Shown here: in pieces, positions 17,218 to 27,522 of the stretch
How positions within the stretch are numbered: the stretch's first letter is position 1
Layout: each line of letters opens with the position of its first letter
From: Acidimicrobiaceae bacterium
GTDB taxonomy: Bacteria; Actinomycetota; Acidimicrobiia; Acidimicrobiales; RAAP-2
NCBI GenBank assembly: GCA_003132165.1
Contig: PKWW01000048.1
Coordinates: forward strand, 1 to 64,000
Length of the DNA stretch: 64,000 nt
Reading direction: 5' to 3'
Position numbers and translations under genes: made by a program
Notes under the pieces: model-generated
The model's input: only the letters and a program-made list of their open reading frames with translations
The model's database searches: none
Told to the model about the DNA's origin: nothing

Positions 17218-17683
17218 AACCCATTTCTACTATGTGCGAAAACGACTTCCGCCCATCGGACGGTGTTATATCCGGTCGAAGGCAACGCGTCACGTGACTA
17301 AACGAGCAGACGTAAAGGTCATCGAAGAAATCAGCCGCACCGAAGAGCGTCGACTCGAGAGGGCTGTTGACAACAACACGATGTCACTTCTCACCGGTTC
17401 GGATGTCATGCGGCACAACGCATCGTCACCACCGTGTGACGAAGAAGAAACACCCCGCCAGGCTGACGAAGCACGACCTTCGTGGACACGGCGGCTCGCC
17501 GCGAGTGCGACGTGGCGACGCTTTTCGGTGTGAACCGCAAACCCGAGTCGATGTCGCTGCACGCAGGGTCGTGGCCCTCACCGGGCCAATGGCGGGGCCA
17601 GTAGCCGCTCGATGTGGTGCTTGTCACTACTTTTTTGCCGCACCGTAGGCCTTAATGTGACATGCGTACCGTACGGTTGGACC
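17218..17683. other. Intergenic stretch with a doubtful small frame
   Basis: About 465 bp. A GTG-started plus-strand frame at 17294-17533 (79 codons, VTKRADVKVIEEISRTEERR at its start) looks protein-like at the N-terminus and less so later. It has no clear ribosome binding site or known family. A perfect 10-bp palindrome ACCGTACGGT (17668-17677) lies just before the nuclease ATG. No RNA gene seen. Confidence 0.35.
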
Positions 17684-18475
17684 ATGACATTTGAACAGCC
17701 GCTCCCGAAATCTCTTTCACCGTCGCGGCTCGCGGACTTCCAAGCGTGTCCCCGGCGCTACCAGCACGCGTCAATCGAACGAATCCCCCAGCCCGCCAGT
17801 TACGCCACCGTCAAGGGCCGATTCGCCCACTACGTCTTCGAGAGCCTCTTCCTACTGCCCGCACCCGAGCGCACGATTGACAAGGCCCGCGAGTACGTCA
17901 CGCCCGCGATCGAAAGGATCCTGACCCCTGAGGTCCGCACTGAAATCGCGATGGATGACGCCATGCTCGAGCGCCTGCTCAGCGAAACCGAATCCATCAT
18001 CACCACGTACTTCGAGATGGAGGACCCGAGCACGGTCAACAGCGAAGGCATCGAACTTCGCCTCGGCGTCACCGTCAACGACGCACCGCTCTTTGGAATC
18101 CTCGACCGTCTGGACCGTGACGAGAACGGCGACCTCGTGATCGTCGACTACAAGACCGGAGCACTGCCGAACCGGAACTACGACGCCCAGACTTTCGCGA
18201 ACGCCGAGCTGTACGCCGTGCTGTGCCGCGAGAAGTTCGGCGAGACGCCTTCGAGGATCCGACTGCTCTACGTCGCGAAGGGCGAGGCGATCGAGCGCAA
18301 CGTCACCGACGTCGTCATCAGGGCTCGCGCGACGGCGGCGTCCAACGCCTGGGAGCGGATCAACCGCTACTACGCCGACGGCGACTTCCCCGTAACGCCG
18401 TCCTCCAATGCCTGCCGGTTCTGTTCGTTCAAGGACCTTTGTCGTGCCCAGGGCGTGCCGGTTCCTTCGCGCTGA
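17684..18475 (+). CDS. PD-(D/E)XK nuclease with Fe-S cluster motif (RecB/Cas4-like)
   Basis: A 263-residue single-domain nuclease. LSPSRLADFQACPRRYQ carries the first Cys. The catalytic core is GILDRLDRDENGDLVIVDYKTG, with Asp and the E/D-x-K pair (DYK), followed by a helical QxxxY-like motif (AQTFANAELYAVL). Three further Cys are in CRFCSFKDLC near the C-terminus, giving the C...CxxC...C pattern of AddB/Cas4-type Fe-S nucleases. No helicase gene and no CRISPR lie nearby, so it is a stand-alone RecB-family exonuclease, presumably in DNA repair. I chose the ATG at 17684; the upstream extension is not family-like. Confidence 0.85.
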   Translation: MTFEQPLPKSLSPSRLADFQACPRRYQHASIERIPQPASYATVKGRFAHYVFESLFLLPAPERTIDKAREYVTPAIERILTPEVRTEIAMDDAMLERLLSETESIITTYFEMEDPSTVNSEGIELRLGVTVNDAPLFGILDRLDRDENGDLVIVDYKTGALPNRNYDAQTFANAELYAVLCREKFGETPSRIRLLYVAKGEAIERNVTDVVIRARATAASNAWERINRYYADGDFPVTPSSNACRFCSFKDLCRAQGVPVPSR

Positions 18476-18491
18476 TCCCTAGGCTGGTTTC

Positions 18492-19088
18492 GTGACCAGT
18501 TTTGACCTCTCATACGACTACCGCTGCCCCTTTGCGAAGAATATCCACCTGCACGTCATCGCCGCCCTCAACGCCGGCGCCGACTTCGACGTGCGCTTCG
18601 TGCCCTGGACCATGAGCCAGGGTTACAAGAGCGAAGGGTCCCCCGATGTCTGGGACGACCCCGCGCACGACCCCGACCTTCTGTCACTCGCCGTGAGCAC
18701 TTCGATTCGCGACCAACAACCCGAGTTCTTCTTGCGCGCTCATGAGGCCCTGTTCCGCGCCCGCCACGAACGCGCAATCCGACTGGTCACCATGGACGAG
18801 ATTGAGGTCGTCCTCGCGCCCCTCGGCGTCGACATGACCAAGCTCCGTGATGACCTCGAATCGCGCCGTCCCCATCAGGTAATTGGCGAGAGTTTCGAGG
18901 AGTTCTCCAAGTTCGAGGCGTTCGGGGTCCCCACATTCGTGGTGGAGAACGACGCCACGTTCGTTCGCTATATGCAGCCGCCGACCGCCGACGCCAAGGG
19001 CTCGATCAAACTCATCGAGTCGATCGTGAACCTGATCGAGGCGCAGCCCGAACTCAACGAGTTCAAGCACACGCGCCTGCCGCGCTAG
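18492..19088 (+). CDS. DsbA-family thioredoxin-like protein with a single active-site Cys
   Basis: A 198-residue cytoplasmic protein (no signal peptide). FDLSYDYRCPFAKNIHLHV at the N-terminus is a thioredoxin-fold active-site segment in which CxxC has become CPFA. The cis-Pro motif GVPTFVVEND lies in the last third. It belongs to the DsbA/2-hydroxychromene-2-carboxylate isomerase-like group. The single Cys excludes a classical disulfide exchange and points to a glutathione- or mycothiol-transferase-like role, which is inference. GTG start 16 bases after the nuclease gene, same strand, probably co-transcribed. Confidence 0.8.
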   Translation: MTSFDLSYDYRCPFAKNIHLHVIAALNAGADFDVRFVPWTMSQGYKSEGSPDVWDDPAHDPDLLSLAVSTSIRDQQPEFFLRAHEALFRARHERAIRLVTMDEIEVVLAPLGVDMTKLRDDLESRRPHQVIGESFEEFSKFEAFGVPTFVVENDATFVRYMQPPTADAKGSIKLIESIVNLIEAQPELNEFKHTRLPR

Positions 19089-19091
19089 GCG

Positions 19092-19460
19092 TTACGCCGC
19101 CAGGCGGAATATCAACTCCAGGAGGGCCAGCAGCCCGAACACCAATGCCGGTGTGAACAGTTTCGCGTTGTCGCCCTTTCGGATGTGGAAGTAGACCGCC
19201 GCGAACATCAGGACCGTCAGTCCACCGGCGGCCGCCTCATTGATCACGGCGAGGAAGGATGACCCCTTTGCCGCGAGTCCGACGAGCAGTCCAATACCAC
19301 CGGCGATCTCGAGGATGCCGATACGCTGGTACGCCGACTTGGAGAACTCCAGGTGACTCGCGGACTGCGAGGCCATGGGGTTGAATCGAACCTTTTGAAG
19401 TCCCGAGGTTACGAACCCCAGAAACAGGACGAGAGAGATGATGCTGGCTACTGCTGACAT
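19092..19460 (-). CDS. DoxX-like integral membrane protein
   Basis: A 122-residue protein with four predicted membrane helices (SIISLVLFLGFVTSGLQKV, GILEIAGGIGLLVGL, AVINEAAAGGLTVLMFAAV, LVFGLLALLELIF). The GLxKV pattern in helix one and GILEIAGGIGLLVG match the DoxX-like family. Function in such short homologues is not established. It converges on the DsbA-like gene with a 3-base gap and lies about 50 bp downstream of the F420 enzyme gene. Confidence 0.82.
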   Translation of the reverse strand: MSAVASIISLVLFLGFVTSGLQKVRFNPMASQSASHLEFSKSAYQRIGILEIAGGIGLLVGLAAKGSSFLAVINEAAAGGLTVLMFAAVYFHIRKGDNAKLFTPALVFGLLALLELIFRLAA

Positions 19461-19512
19461 GTGTGCTCCTTGTAGCCAGCAACTTTACTAGCGCCGCCAG
19501 GAGAATTGTGCA

Positions 19513-20424
19513 CTAGTGCGAATCGGCGTATTCCCTCAGGACATCGATTGCCGCTTCACGCTCCGCTGGGGTACCCGTTGGGGCCGCCGAGTATTCGGTG
19601 ACGCCCGCCTGCGCCAGTTCGTCCAATTGTTCAAGTACCTGCTGCCTCGATCCGAGAAGACCGACGTCGGCGGGCTCCTTCGCCCCCTCGCGCTCCATCA
19701 TCGCGGCGTAACTCGGAAGCGTCGGATAGATGGCGTACTCCTTGTTCACGCGCTCGCGAGCGCCGGGTATATCGTCGCTGACGGTGATTGGCAACGCGCA
19801 CACGACGCGCGGCTCGGGTCGACCCGCCGCCGCCGCGGCGGCTCGGATCGTCGGACTGATGTGTGTCTGGATCGTCTTTCGTCCGGTCATCCACAACACC
19901 GTCCCGTCGGTCAGTGACCCGGCGAGCTCGAGCATCTTCGGACCCAACGCCGCGATCAACAGGCTCGGGGTCCTCGTCTCCTTAGGCCCGACTGGGCTCA
20001 TCGCCACCGCCGAGATCCGCTCACCCTTCGCCGCGACGTTCTCGCCACGCAACATGGGCGCGATGGCGTTGATGTACTCGTGCATGTACGTCGCCGGTCG
20101 TTCGAACGAGATTCCCCACAGTCCTTCGACCACCACCTGGTGAGAGAGCCCGATGCCGAGCGACAGATGCCCGCCAATCGCCTCCTGGACGGTGCGCGCC
20201 TGGGCGGCGAGCATCGACGGATGGCGCGGCTGAATCGGAATGACTGACGTACCAAAATCGACGTCGCGCAATTCACGCCCGACGATCGCGAGCACGGTCA
20301 ACGTGTCGGGTCCAAAGATCTGCGATGACCACATCGAGGTGAAGCCCTGCTCCCGCAGCCGTCGGGCGCGGGCCAGCGTCTTTTCGAGCGGCCCGTCGGT
20401 ATCGAGTCCAATAGCGATCCGCAT
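19513..20424 (-). CDS. LLM-class F420-dependent oxidoreductase
   Basis: A 303-residue luciferase-like TIM-barrel protein. Features include IGLDTDGPLEKTLARARRLREQGF, TSMWSSQIFGPD, GTSVIPIQPRHPSMLAAQA, LGIGLSHQ and the C-terminal LGSRQQVLEQLDELAQAGVTEYSA. This length and pattern fit the F420-dependent group common in actinobacteria. The substrate is unknown. Divergent from purK with about 37 bp between start codons. Confidence 0.88.
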   Translation of the reverse strand: MRIAIGLDTDGPLEKTLARARRLREQGFTSMWSSQIFGPDTLTVLAIVGRELRDVDFGTSVIPIQPRHPSMLAAQARTVQEAIGGHLSLGIGLSHQVVVEGLWGISFERPATYMHEYINAIAPMLRGENVAAKGERISAVAMSPVGPKETRTPSLLIAALGPKMLELAGSLTDGTVLWMTGRKTIQTHISPTIRAAAAAAGRPEPRVVCALPITVSDDIPGARERVNKEYAIYPTLPSYAAMMEREGAKEPADVGLLGSRQQVLEQLDELAQAGVTEYSAAPTGTPAEREAAIDVLREYADSH

Positions 20425-20461
20425 AATCCCAGCCCCCTGTCACGACCTGTAGCGTTTAGCC

Positions 20462-21616
20462 GTGTCGAATGCCACCCAACCTAGCCGCCGAGCGATCGGC
20501 GTCGTCGGGGCCGGACAGTTGGCGAGGATGATGGGCGACGAGGCCCACGCGCTCGGTCTCAGTCTCACGGTATTGGCGACGGGTATCGACGAATCAGCCG
20601 CCACCACTTGCGATGAAGTCGTGCTCGGCGCGGCGAAGGACCAAACTGCGCTCGACGCGCTCAGCGACCTCGTCGACGTCGTGACCTTCGACCACGAGCT
20701 GATCGATCTCGACCAGATCGAGTCACTCGAAAATCGGGGTGTCGTCGTGCGACCCAGTGCGGCCGCGTTGCGATTCGCCGTGGACAAGGCTCACCAACGC
20801 CACCACTTCGCTGAAGCCGGACTGCCCGTCCCCCGCTTTCTCGTCGTCGACGCCATCGACGACATCCGATTGATCCCCTTCCTCGATCAACTCGACGGTG
20901 AGCCGGTCGTGAAGACCGTGACCGGCGGGTACGACGGGCGCGGCGTCCACTTCCCCGAAAGCCGCCAGGACACCCTGAAACTCATCGGTGATCTGGCGGC
21001 ATCGGGCCACGTGCTGATCGAAGAGCGCCTGGAACTCGAAAGCGAGGTCGCCCAGGTGCTCGCGCGTGCGACTGATGGATCGGTCGCTCTCTACCCTTTG
21101 GTCACGACGCTCCAGGATGACGGCATGTGCGTCGAAGTCGTCTACCCCGCTCAGGTCGCACGCCATCTCGTCGACGAGGCCGCCGCACTCGCCGAACAGA
21201 TCGCCTCGCTCATCGAGTGCGTGGGCATACTCGCGATTGAGTTCTTCGTGACCGCGAAGGGACTGATCATCAACGAAGTGGCGCTGCGGCCCCACAACTC
21301 CGGACACTGGACCATCGAGGGAACGAGCACGAGTCAGTTCGCAAATCATCTACGCGCGGTGAGCGGCGAGGAGCTGGGCGACACGACGCCGCTCTGCGCC
21401 AATGCGGTCATGGTGAACGTCGTTGGCTCGGACCGACCGGGTTCGTTGATCGACGCGTCAGCGGTACCGGGCGCACACGTCCACGATTACGGCAAGTCCT
21501 GGAGGCCGGGGCGCAAGCTCGGCCACGTCACCGTCGTCGGTGACGACGCCACTTCGGTACACGTGAGAGCATGGGAGAGTGCCCGCGTGTACGGCACGAG
21601 GACTCGGGAGGCGTGA
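20462..21616 (+). CDS. purK: 5-(carboxyamino)imidazole ribonucleotide synthase PurK
   Basis: A 384-residue ATP-grasp enzyme. [13 protein letters not shown] is the N-terminal signature, [21 protein letters not shown] begins the ATP-grasp domain, [15 protein letters not shown] is the glycine-rich loop, and [17 protein letters not shown] with [11 protein letters not shown] ends it. It converts AIR, bicarbonate and ATP to N5-CAIR in purine synthesis. Its stop codon overlaps the purE ATG by one base, so the two are coupled. Confidence 0.95.
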   Translation: MSNATQPSRRAIGVVGAGQLARMMGDEAHALGLSLTVLATGIDESAATTCDEVVLGAAKDQTALDALSDLVDVVTFDHELIDLDQIESLENRGVVVRPSAAALRFAVDKAHQRHHFAEAGLPVPRFLVVDAIDDIRLIPFLDQLDGEPVVKTVTGGYDGRGVHFPESRQDTLKLIGDLAASGHVLIEERLELESEVAQVLARATDGSVALYPLVTTLQDDGMCVEVVYPAQVARHLVDEAAALAEQIASLIECVGILAIEFFVTAKGLIINEVALRPHNSGHWTIEGTSTSQFANHLRAVSGEELGDTTPLCANAVMVNVVGSDRPGSLIDASAVPGAHVHDYGKSWRPGRKLGHVTVVGDDATSVHVRAWESARVYGTRTREA

Positions 21617-22104
21617 TGCAGCCAGTTGTGGGCATTGTCATGGGCAGTTCATCGGACCACGAGATCATGGAAGACGCCGCGACGATCCTCGAGCATTTCG
21701 GCGTCGCCTACGAGATCCACGTGGTCTCAGCGCACCGCACACCCGAAGTGATGCTCAACTACGGCCGTAGTGCGCGCTCGAGGGGGCTCAAGGTCATCAT
21801 CGCCGGCGCGGGTGGCGCCGCCCACCTGCCGGGAATGCTGGCTGCGGTCACGACCCTGCCGGTCATTGGCGTACCGGTCGCGTTGGCGCGCCTCGACGGC
21901 ATGGACTCATTGCTCTCGATCGTCCAGATGCCCCGCGGCGTACCGGTCGCCACGGTCGCGATCAACGGCGCCCAGAATGCCGGTCTGCTCGCGGCGAGGA
22001 TGCTCGGCGTCGACGACGAAAGAATCGGTGACGCGCTCGAGTCCTACCGTCTCGAACTCGCCGAGCAGGCGGCGCACCAGGACAGGGATATCCCGAGAAA
22101 CTAG
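21616..22104 (+). CDS. purE: N5-carboxyaminoimidazole ribonucleotide mutase PurE
   Basis: A 162-residue class I Pur[48 protein letters not shown] and [18 protein letters not shown] are all present. It moves the carboxylate of N5-CAIR to C4 to give CAIR. The frame is open upstream within purK, but the ATG at 21616 has GGGAGG before it and gives the standard length. Confidence 0.95.
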   Translation: MQPVVGIVMGSSSDHEIMEDAATILEHFGVAYEIHVVSAHRTPEVMLNYGRSARSRGLKVIIAGAGGAAHLPGMLAAVTTLPVIGVPVALARLDGMDSLLSIVQMPRGVPVATVAINGAQNAGLLAARMLGVDDERIGDALESYRLELAEQAAHQDRDIPRN

Positions 22105-22106
22105 GG

Positions 22107-22130
22107 CTTTTGGCAGTTTCCTGCTAAAAG
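22107..22130 (+). terminator. Hairpin after purE
   Basis: CTTTTGGCAG (22107-22116) pairs with CTGCTAAAAG (22121-22130) across TTTC with one mismatch, two bases after the purE stop. The downstream flank TTCTTAC is partly T-rich. Probable intrinsic terminator separating purKE from the pspA operon. Confidence 0.55.
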
Positions 22131-22190
22131 TTCTTACACAACGCCCCGTGAACCAGCCCCTAGGCTGACGGAGAAGCGAAGGAGGCCCCA

Positions 22191-22928
22191 GTGGGTTTAG
22201 CAAAGAGAATTAATTCCATTTTCCAGGCCAAGTCCAACGCGGCGCTCGACAAGATCGAGGACCCGCGCCAAACACTCGACCTCTCGTACCAGCAGCAGCT
22301 CGAAAACTTGACCAAGGTCAAGCGGGCCGTGGCGGACGTGGCGACCGCGCGCAAGCGCGTCGAGATCCAGGCCGAGCAGTTGAAGAGCCAGGGCGACAAG
22401 CTCGCCGACCAGGCGAAGGCAGCCCTCGCCCAAGGCAACGAGCCCCTGGCGCGCGAGGCCCTGACTCGTCGCGAGGCGATTGCCGCCCAGCTGAAGGATC
22501 TCGACACCCAGCACGCCACGATCGTCGAGCAGGAGGACAAGCTCACCCAGACCTCCCAGAAACTCCAGACCGAGGTGGAGGCCTTTCGCACCAAGAAGGA
22601 GACCATCAAGGCCACCTACACCGCCGCCGAGGCGTCGGCCCACATCTCTGAAGCGGTCAGCGGCATCTCAACCTCGATGAACGACGCCGGCGCCGCGATG
22701 CAGCGCGCTCAGGACAAGGTCGCTTCGATGCAGGCCCGCAGCGGGGCTCTGGACGAGCTGCTCGCCTCGGGCGCCCTGACCGACCTGACCGCCGAGCCCA
22801 CCGACGACATCCAGGCCCAACTCGACAAGGTCGGCAAGACGTCGGACATCGACGCGCAACTGGCCGCCTTGAAGACCCAAATGGGCACCGGCGACACGGG
22901 CCAACTCCCCTCGGGCCAGGGTGCCTGA
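22191..22928 (+). CDS. pspA: PspA/IM30-family membrane stress protein
   Basis: A 245-residue protein, mostly coiled coil after the N-terminal amphipathic helix (GLAKRINSIFQAKSNAALDKIEDP). DPRQTLDLSYQQQLENLTKVK and the long Ala/Lys/Gln heptad region are typical of PspA/Vipp1 ESCRT-III-like proteins that line and repair the cell membrane. The C-terminal third is acidic and less ordered. GTG start with AGGAGG upstream. First gene of a pspA-htpX-pspAB operon. Confidence 0.92.
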   Translation: MGLAKRINSIFQAKSNAALDKIEDPRQTLDLSYQQQLENLTKVKRAVADVATARKRVEIQAEQLKSQGDKLADQAKAALAQGNEPLAREALTRREAIAAQLKDLDTQHATIVEQEDKLTQTSQKLQTEVEAFRTKKETIKATYTAAEASAHISEAVSGISTSMNDAGAAMQRAQDKVASMQARSGALDELLASGALTDLTAEPTDDIQAQLDKVGKTSDIDAQLAALKTQMGTGDTGQLPSGQGA

Positions 22929-22930
22929 CG

Positions 22931-23836
22931 ATGGCGAAGTCCAAGATTGAGACCGATCACGGCCTGAACGTGCGAATGTTCGTGACGGGCCTGCTGCTCG
23001 TCCTGCTCTACGCCATCATTGTGACGGTCCTCATCCGACTCGGTGTCGGATACCTCTTCGTGATCGTCATCGCGGCGGCGTTGCTGTTCTCCCAGTACTA
23101 CTTCTCGGACAAGATCGCGATGTTCTCGATGAAGGCGCACGAGGTGACCCCCGCCCAAGAGCCCAAGCTCCACGAAATCGTCGACCGCCTGTGCCTGCTC
23201 GCCAACATGGAAAAACCCCGCGTCGGAGTCGCCGAGGTCGACATGCCCAACGCCTTCGCCACCGGGCGCAGCCCCAAGCACGCCGTCATCTGCGCAACGC
23301 GCGGACTGATGAACCGTCTGAGCGACGAGGAGCTCGAAGCGGTACTCGCCCACGAACTCAGCCACGTCGCCCACCGCGACGTCGCGGTGATGACCATCGC
23401 GTCGGGTGTGGGAATGCTGGCAGGTCTCGTGAGTCGCATGGCCATGTGGAGCACCATGCTCTCGGGCGGCGGGCGCAACAAGAACGGCCAGAACATCGTG
23501 CTGCTCGAGATGATCACCTGGATTGTGTCGCTCGTGATCTACGTGATCGCCTATCTGCTCACGATGGCGCTCTCGCGCTACCGCGAACTCTCAGCGGACC
23601 GCTCGGGCGCGATTCTGATCGGCAAGCCCAGTGTGCTCGCGAGCGCGCTCGTGCACATCACGGGCGACATAGGTCGCATACCGCGCACCGACCTGCGAAA
23701 GGCCGAGAGCATGAACGCCTTCTTCTTCGCCCCCGCGCTCTCGGGCGGCGGCGCGGCGTCGCTGTTCTCGACGCACCCATCGTTGGAGAAGCGCCTCGAC
23801 CAGCTCAACAAGCTCGAGCGTGAACTGAACGGCTAG
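22931..23836 (+). CDS. htpX: HtpX-like zinc metalloprotease (M48)
   Basis: A 301-residue membrane protease. Two N-terminal membrane helices (MFVTGLLLVLLYAIIVTVL and VGYLFVIVIAAALLF) precede the zinc motif HELSH (141-145). RYRELSADRSGA supplies the third ligand Glu, and two further helices lie between them (IASGVGMLAGL and ITWIVSLVIYVIAYLLTMAL). HtpX degrades damaged membrane proteins. It starts two bases after pspA, and its stop overlaps the pspAB GTG. Confidence 0.93.
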   Translation: MAKSKIETDHGLNVRMFVTGLLLVLLYAIIVTVLIRLGVGYLFVIVIAAALLFSQYYFSDKIAMFSMKAHEVTPAQEPKLHEIVDRLCLLANMEKPRVGVAEVDMPNAFATGRSPKHAVICATRGLMNRLSDEELEAVLAHELSHVAHRDVAVMTIASGVGMLAGLVSRMAMWSTMLSGGGRNKNGQNIVLLEMITWIVSLVIYVIAYLLTMALSRYRELSADRSGAILIGKPSVLASALVHITGDIGRIPRTDLRKAESMNAFFFAPALSGGGAASLFSTHPSLEKRLDQLNKLERELNG

Positions 23837-24411
23837 TGGGCTTTCGCGACGCGCTCTTCGGGCGCACCAAGCAGGTCCAACCGAAACTCGACAACCTCTT
23901 CGCCCTGCCCACCGCGGCACTGACGTTGGAGACCGAGCTCGACCTCGTCACCTCGGGCGAGGCCGGCCTCTGCTTCAAGGCCGGCAGTGGCGAGTCGACC
24001 ATCACCACCGACGCCGACATCCTGCAGTTGCTGAACTTCGACGAGACGACCGGGCAGGTGTCGCTCACGACCGACGACCTCGGTTTCAAGTGGCTCGTCG
24101 TGAAGAACCCCGACCTCGAAGAGCTCGTCACCCGGATCCACAGCGCGAACACCTCGCTCGTCGAGAACGGCCTCGGGCCGAGGTTGCTCTGCGCGGTCTT
24201 TGGTTTCGTACCCAAGGCCCCGCCGGGCGACGGATCAGTACGGATGGTGTACCTCTTGAAACAGGGGACGTTCTACCCCTTCGCGCCCACCAGCAAGGAC
24301 CAACGCGACAACGAATTGGAACTACGCGTCCGTTCGTTCCTCGAGAAGGACCTGCCCATGGAGAAGGACCTGGCACGCTGGATGGCGCTCTGGAACCTTC
24401 CCGTCAACTAA
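23836..24411 (+). CDS. pspAB: PspA-associated protein PspAB
   Basis: A 191-residue soluble protein. MGFRDALFGRTKQVQPKLDN, TGEAGLCFKAGSGE-like text, and GFVPKAPPGDGSVRMVYLLKQGTFYPFAP resemble the PspAB family that accompanies PspA and HtpX in actinobacteria and archaea. No catalytic motif is visible. The GTG overlaps the htpX stop by one base. The 3' end overlaps the convergent pterin dehydratase gene by four bases. Confidence 0.85.
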   Translation: MGFRDALFGRTKQVQPKLDNLFALPTAALTLETELDLVTSGEAGLCFKAGSGESTITTDADILQLLNFDETTGQVSLTTDDLGFKWLVVKNPDLEELVTRIHSANTSLVENGLGPRLLCAVFGFVPKAPPGDGSVRMVYLLKQGTFYPFAPTSKDQRDNELELRVRSFLEKDLPMEKDLARWMALWNLPVN

Positions 24412-24721
24412 TCGGCGAGCACCTGGGCGAATCTCGCAACGAGTAATTCGTCGAGTCCGTTGATGTAGTCGAGGTCCAACTGGGTGATCCCGCCGCGGTC
24501 GTGGGTCCACAGTTCGAAACGCAACTCGCGGTAGCCAACGGCGACGACCGGATGATGATCCAACCCTTCGGCGAGGGTGCCCTGGGCGTCGAGAATCGCG
24601 ATGGAGCTCGGGTAGTCCCTCGTTCGCAGTTCGCGTACGAGGCGATCGTGATCGAGCCGCCACGCCGGATGACCTTCGAGCCAACCCGCGACCGTTGCGT
24701 CGTCGAGACGTTCGGGTCGAC

Positions 24722-24725
<4 letters not shown>
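24408..24725 (-). CDS. Pterin-4a-carbinolamine dehydratase
   Basis: A 105-residue protein of the PCD/DCoH family. [58 protein letters not shown] contains the helix and the HHP motif with the later His that form the active site. It dehydrates 4a-hydroxytetrahydrobiopterin or acts on related pterins. No aromatic hydroxylase is nearby. It overlaps fumC by four bases and is probably co-transcribed with it. Confidence 0.9.
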
Positions 24726-26110
<1,385 letters not shown>

Positions 26111-26271
26111 GACGAATCCTCTCCACTGCGTGCAGGTTCTCTTGTGCGCGGGCCTGTTCACCGCGACGGGAATGGTGCGACGCGGCGGCGCGTTCGCCAC
26201 TGCGCGGATTCGCACCAAAACTCATTACAGTAAAACTAGTAGCCCAGAGACAATCCACATTTAGGAGCCCC

Positions 26272-26673
26272 ATGGCAGACACCTTCACCCCGGCCGCCCG
26301 CGCTATTTTTGCGAAGAATGTGCTCGCCCACGTGGCGAGCATCGGCTCCGACGGCGGACCCTACGTAACACCGGTGTGGGTCGAACTGGATGGTGATGAC
26401 ATCGTCATCAATACGGCCCTCGGTCGGGCTAAGGCCCGCAACCTGGCGTCGGATTCGCGCGTGGCCGTGTCCCTCACCGACCCCGACAACCCCTACGTCT
26501 GCATCGCGGTACGCGGATCGGTCGTTGGTTTCACCACCGAGGGTGGCGACGAGGTAATCGACCGCCTGGCGAAGAAGTACCTGAACGTCGATTCCTACCC
26601 CATGCGTCGAGAGGGCGAAGTTCGCGTCACCGTGCGCATCCACCCAGACCGCATTGCCATCCAACCCGAATAG
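26272..26673 (+). CDS. PPOX-class F420-dependent (split-barrel) oxidoreductase
   Basis: A 133-residue split beta-barrel flavin/deazaflavin-binding protein. FAKNVLAHVASIGSDGGPYVTPVWVELDGDDIVINTALGRAKARNL and VAVSLTDPDNPY match the pyridoxamine-phosphate-oxidase-like F420 group. The redox partner is unknown. AGGAG precedes the ATG. Divergent from fumC. Confidence 0.88.
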   Translation: MADTFTPAARAIFAKNVLAHVASIGSDGGPYVTPVWVELDGDDIVINTALGRAKARNLASDSRVAVSLTDPDNPYVCIAVRGSVVGFTTEGGDEVIDRLAKKYLNVDSYPMRREGEVRVTVRIHPDRIAIQPE

Positions 26674-26785
26674 AAACTAGGCGATTTCGACAGAACCGAC
26701 TCCCGATCGAGTGGGGCAATTGGGTGCGGGCTCAAATCACAGGGCCGACCGCAACGATCCGACTGGAGGGTTGGACGTTGGGGTG

Positions 26786-27079
26786 TCAAGACCACGCAGT
26801 TTCTCGGCGGGGCGGGCATGTTGTGAAACCTCCCTCCTCGGACTGACGCGCGCCGACGCCGGGACGATGTCGTTGCTCGGCTACGAGGAGGACGCGGATG
26901 AGGGTCGTCTTACCCGCGCCGTTGGGACCCAGGTACCGGAACGCGCAGCCGCGCGGTACCTTGAGGTCGACGCCGTCGACTGCGATGCTTGCACCGAAGC
27001 GCTTGGTGAGGTTATGCGTCTCGACGGCCCAGTCGCGCGCCTCGCCCGTCAGGCCCTCGTCCACCGCGCTGGCACTCAT
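26786..27079 (-). pseudogene. ABC-transporter ATPase remnant with an internal inversion
   Basis: From the ATG at 27079 the minus strand reads a normal ABC-ATPase N-terminus (VETHNLTKRFGASIAVDGVDL, then GPNGAGKTTLIRVLL, Walker A). It then breaks: the expected next 15 residues (GLTRADAGTMSLLGY) are encoded on the plus strand at 26840-26884. Putting that segment back in the minus orientation restores the frame into EEGG and PPRRETAWS, where the sequence soon stops. All of the ATPase after about residue 75 (Q-loop, signature, Walker B) is missing, and no permease follows. This is a decayed drug-export-type ABC ATPase. Confidence 0.85.
26833..26891. repeat. 45-bp inverted segment between 7-bp inverted repeats
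   Basis: CCTCCTC (26833-26839) and GAGGAGG (26885-26891) are perfect inverted repeats flanking 45 bases. The 45 bases read as ATPase consensus only on the plus strand, while both flanks read as ATPase on the minus strand. The repeats are coding (Leu-Leu and Glu-Glu), so an inversion between them is the simplest explanation. Confidence 0.8.
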
Positions 27080-27522
27080 CGTCCATCCCTTCGCCGCGGC
27101 ACCCGGCCGGGCGCTCTCGCAACCCTGGTAGGGGCTGGCCCCGCGCGGAAGAAATAGGGGTAAACCCTGATGACCCTTACGGGTGGGCGCCTGCTGCATG
27201 CCACGGCACCGCTAGTTGCAACAGCAAATCGAAACGAGTTTTCACGTCTGGTGTCGGAGGCTCGATGTGCCCCCCGTGAGATTGTGCAGAGATGATGTCG
27301 CACCCGAGAGATGGGTCGAAGCGTGCCTAAGGGACGACCATTCGGCAACGGTGCGATGATTTGCGTCACCCCGCACTAGTTCCAACTGTTGATCCGGACT
27401 CATTGTCGTTGCATTGACGGCTTGAACTCGTCCACACTCGAGGAATTTGAGTACTGGCGGGTGTGGTTGTCGTTGATAGTGACGCGCCAGCGAAAGCAAT
27501 TGCGTTCCGACCGTAGATGGTG
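27080..27522. other. Intergenic stretch, no gene seen
   Basis: About 440 bp between the ABC remnant and the lipoprotein gene. Short frames on both strands lack family motifs and ribosome binding sites. It may be decayed sequence of the same ABC locus. Confidence 0.45.

Noticed and set aside
17294-17533. 79-codon GTG frame before the nuclease gene
   Set aside because: The first half looks protein-like, but there is no ribosome binding site and no recognisable family; noted under the intergenic entry only.
17684-18475. Cas4 as a sign of a CRISPR locus
   Set aside because: No repeats or other cas genes are present, so I call it a RecB/Cas4-like nuclease only.
26711-27157. Plus-strand frame covering the ABC remnant
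   Set aside because: Only 15 codons of it match ABC ATPases, and these are explained by the 45-bp inversion; the rest is antisense to the N-terminal ATPase sequence.
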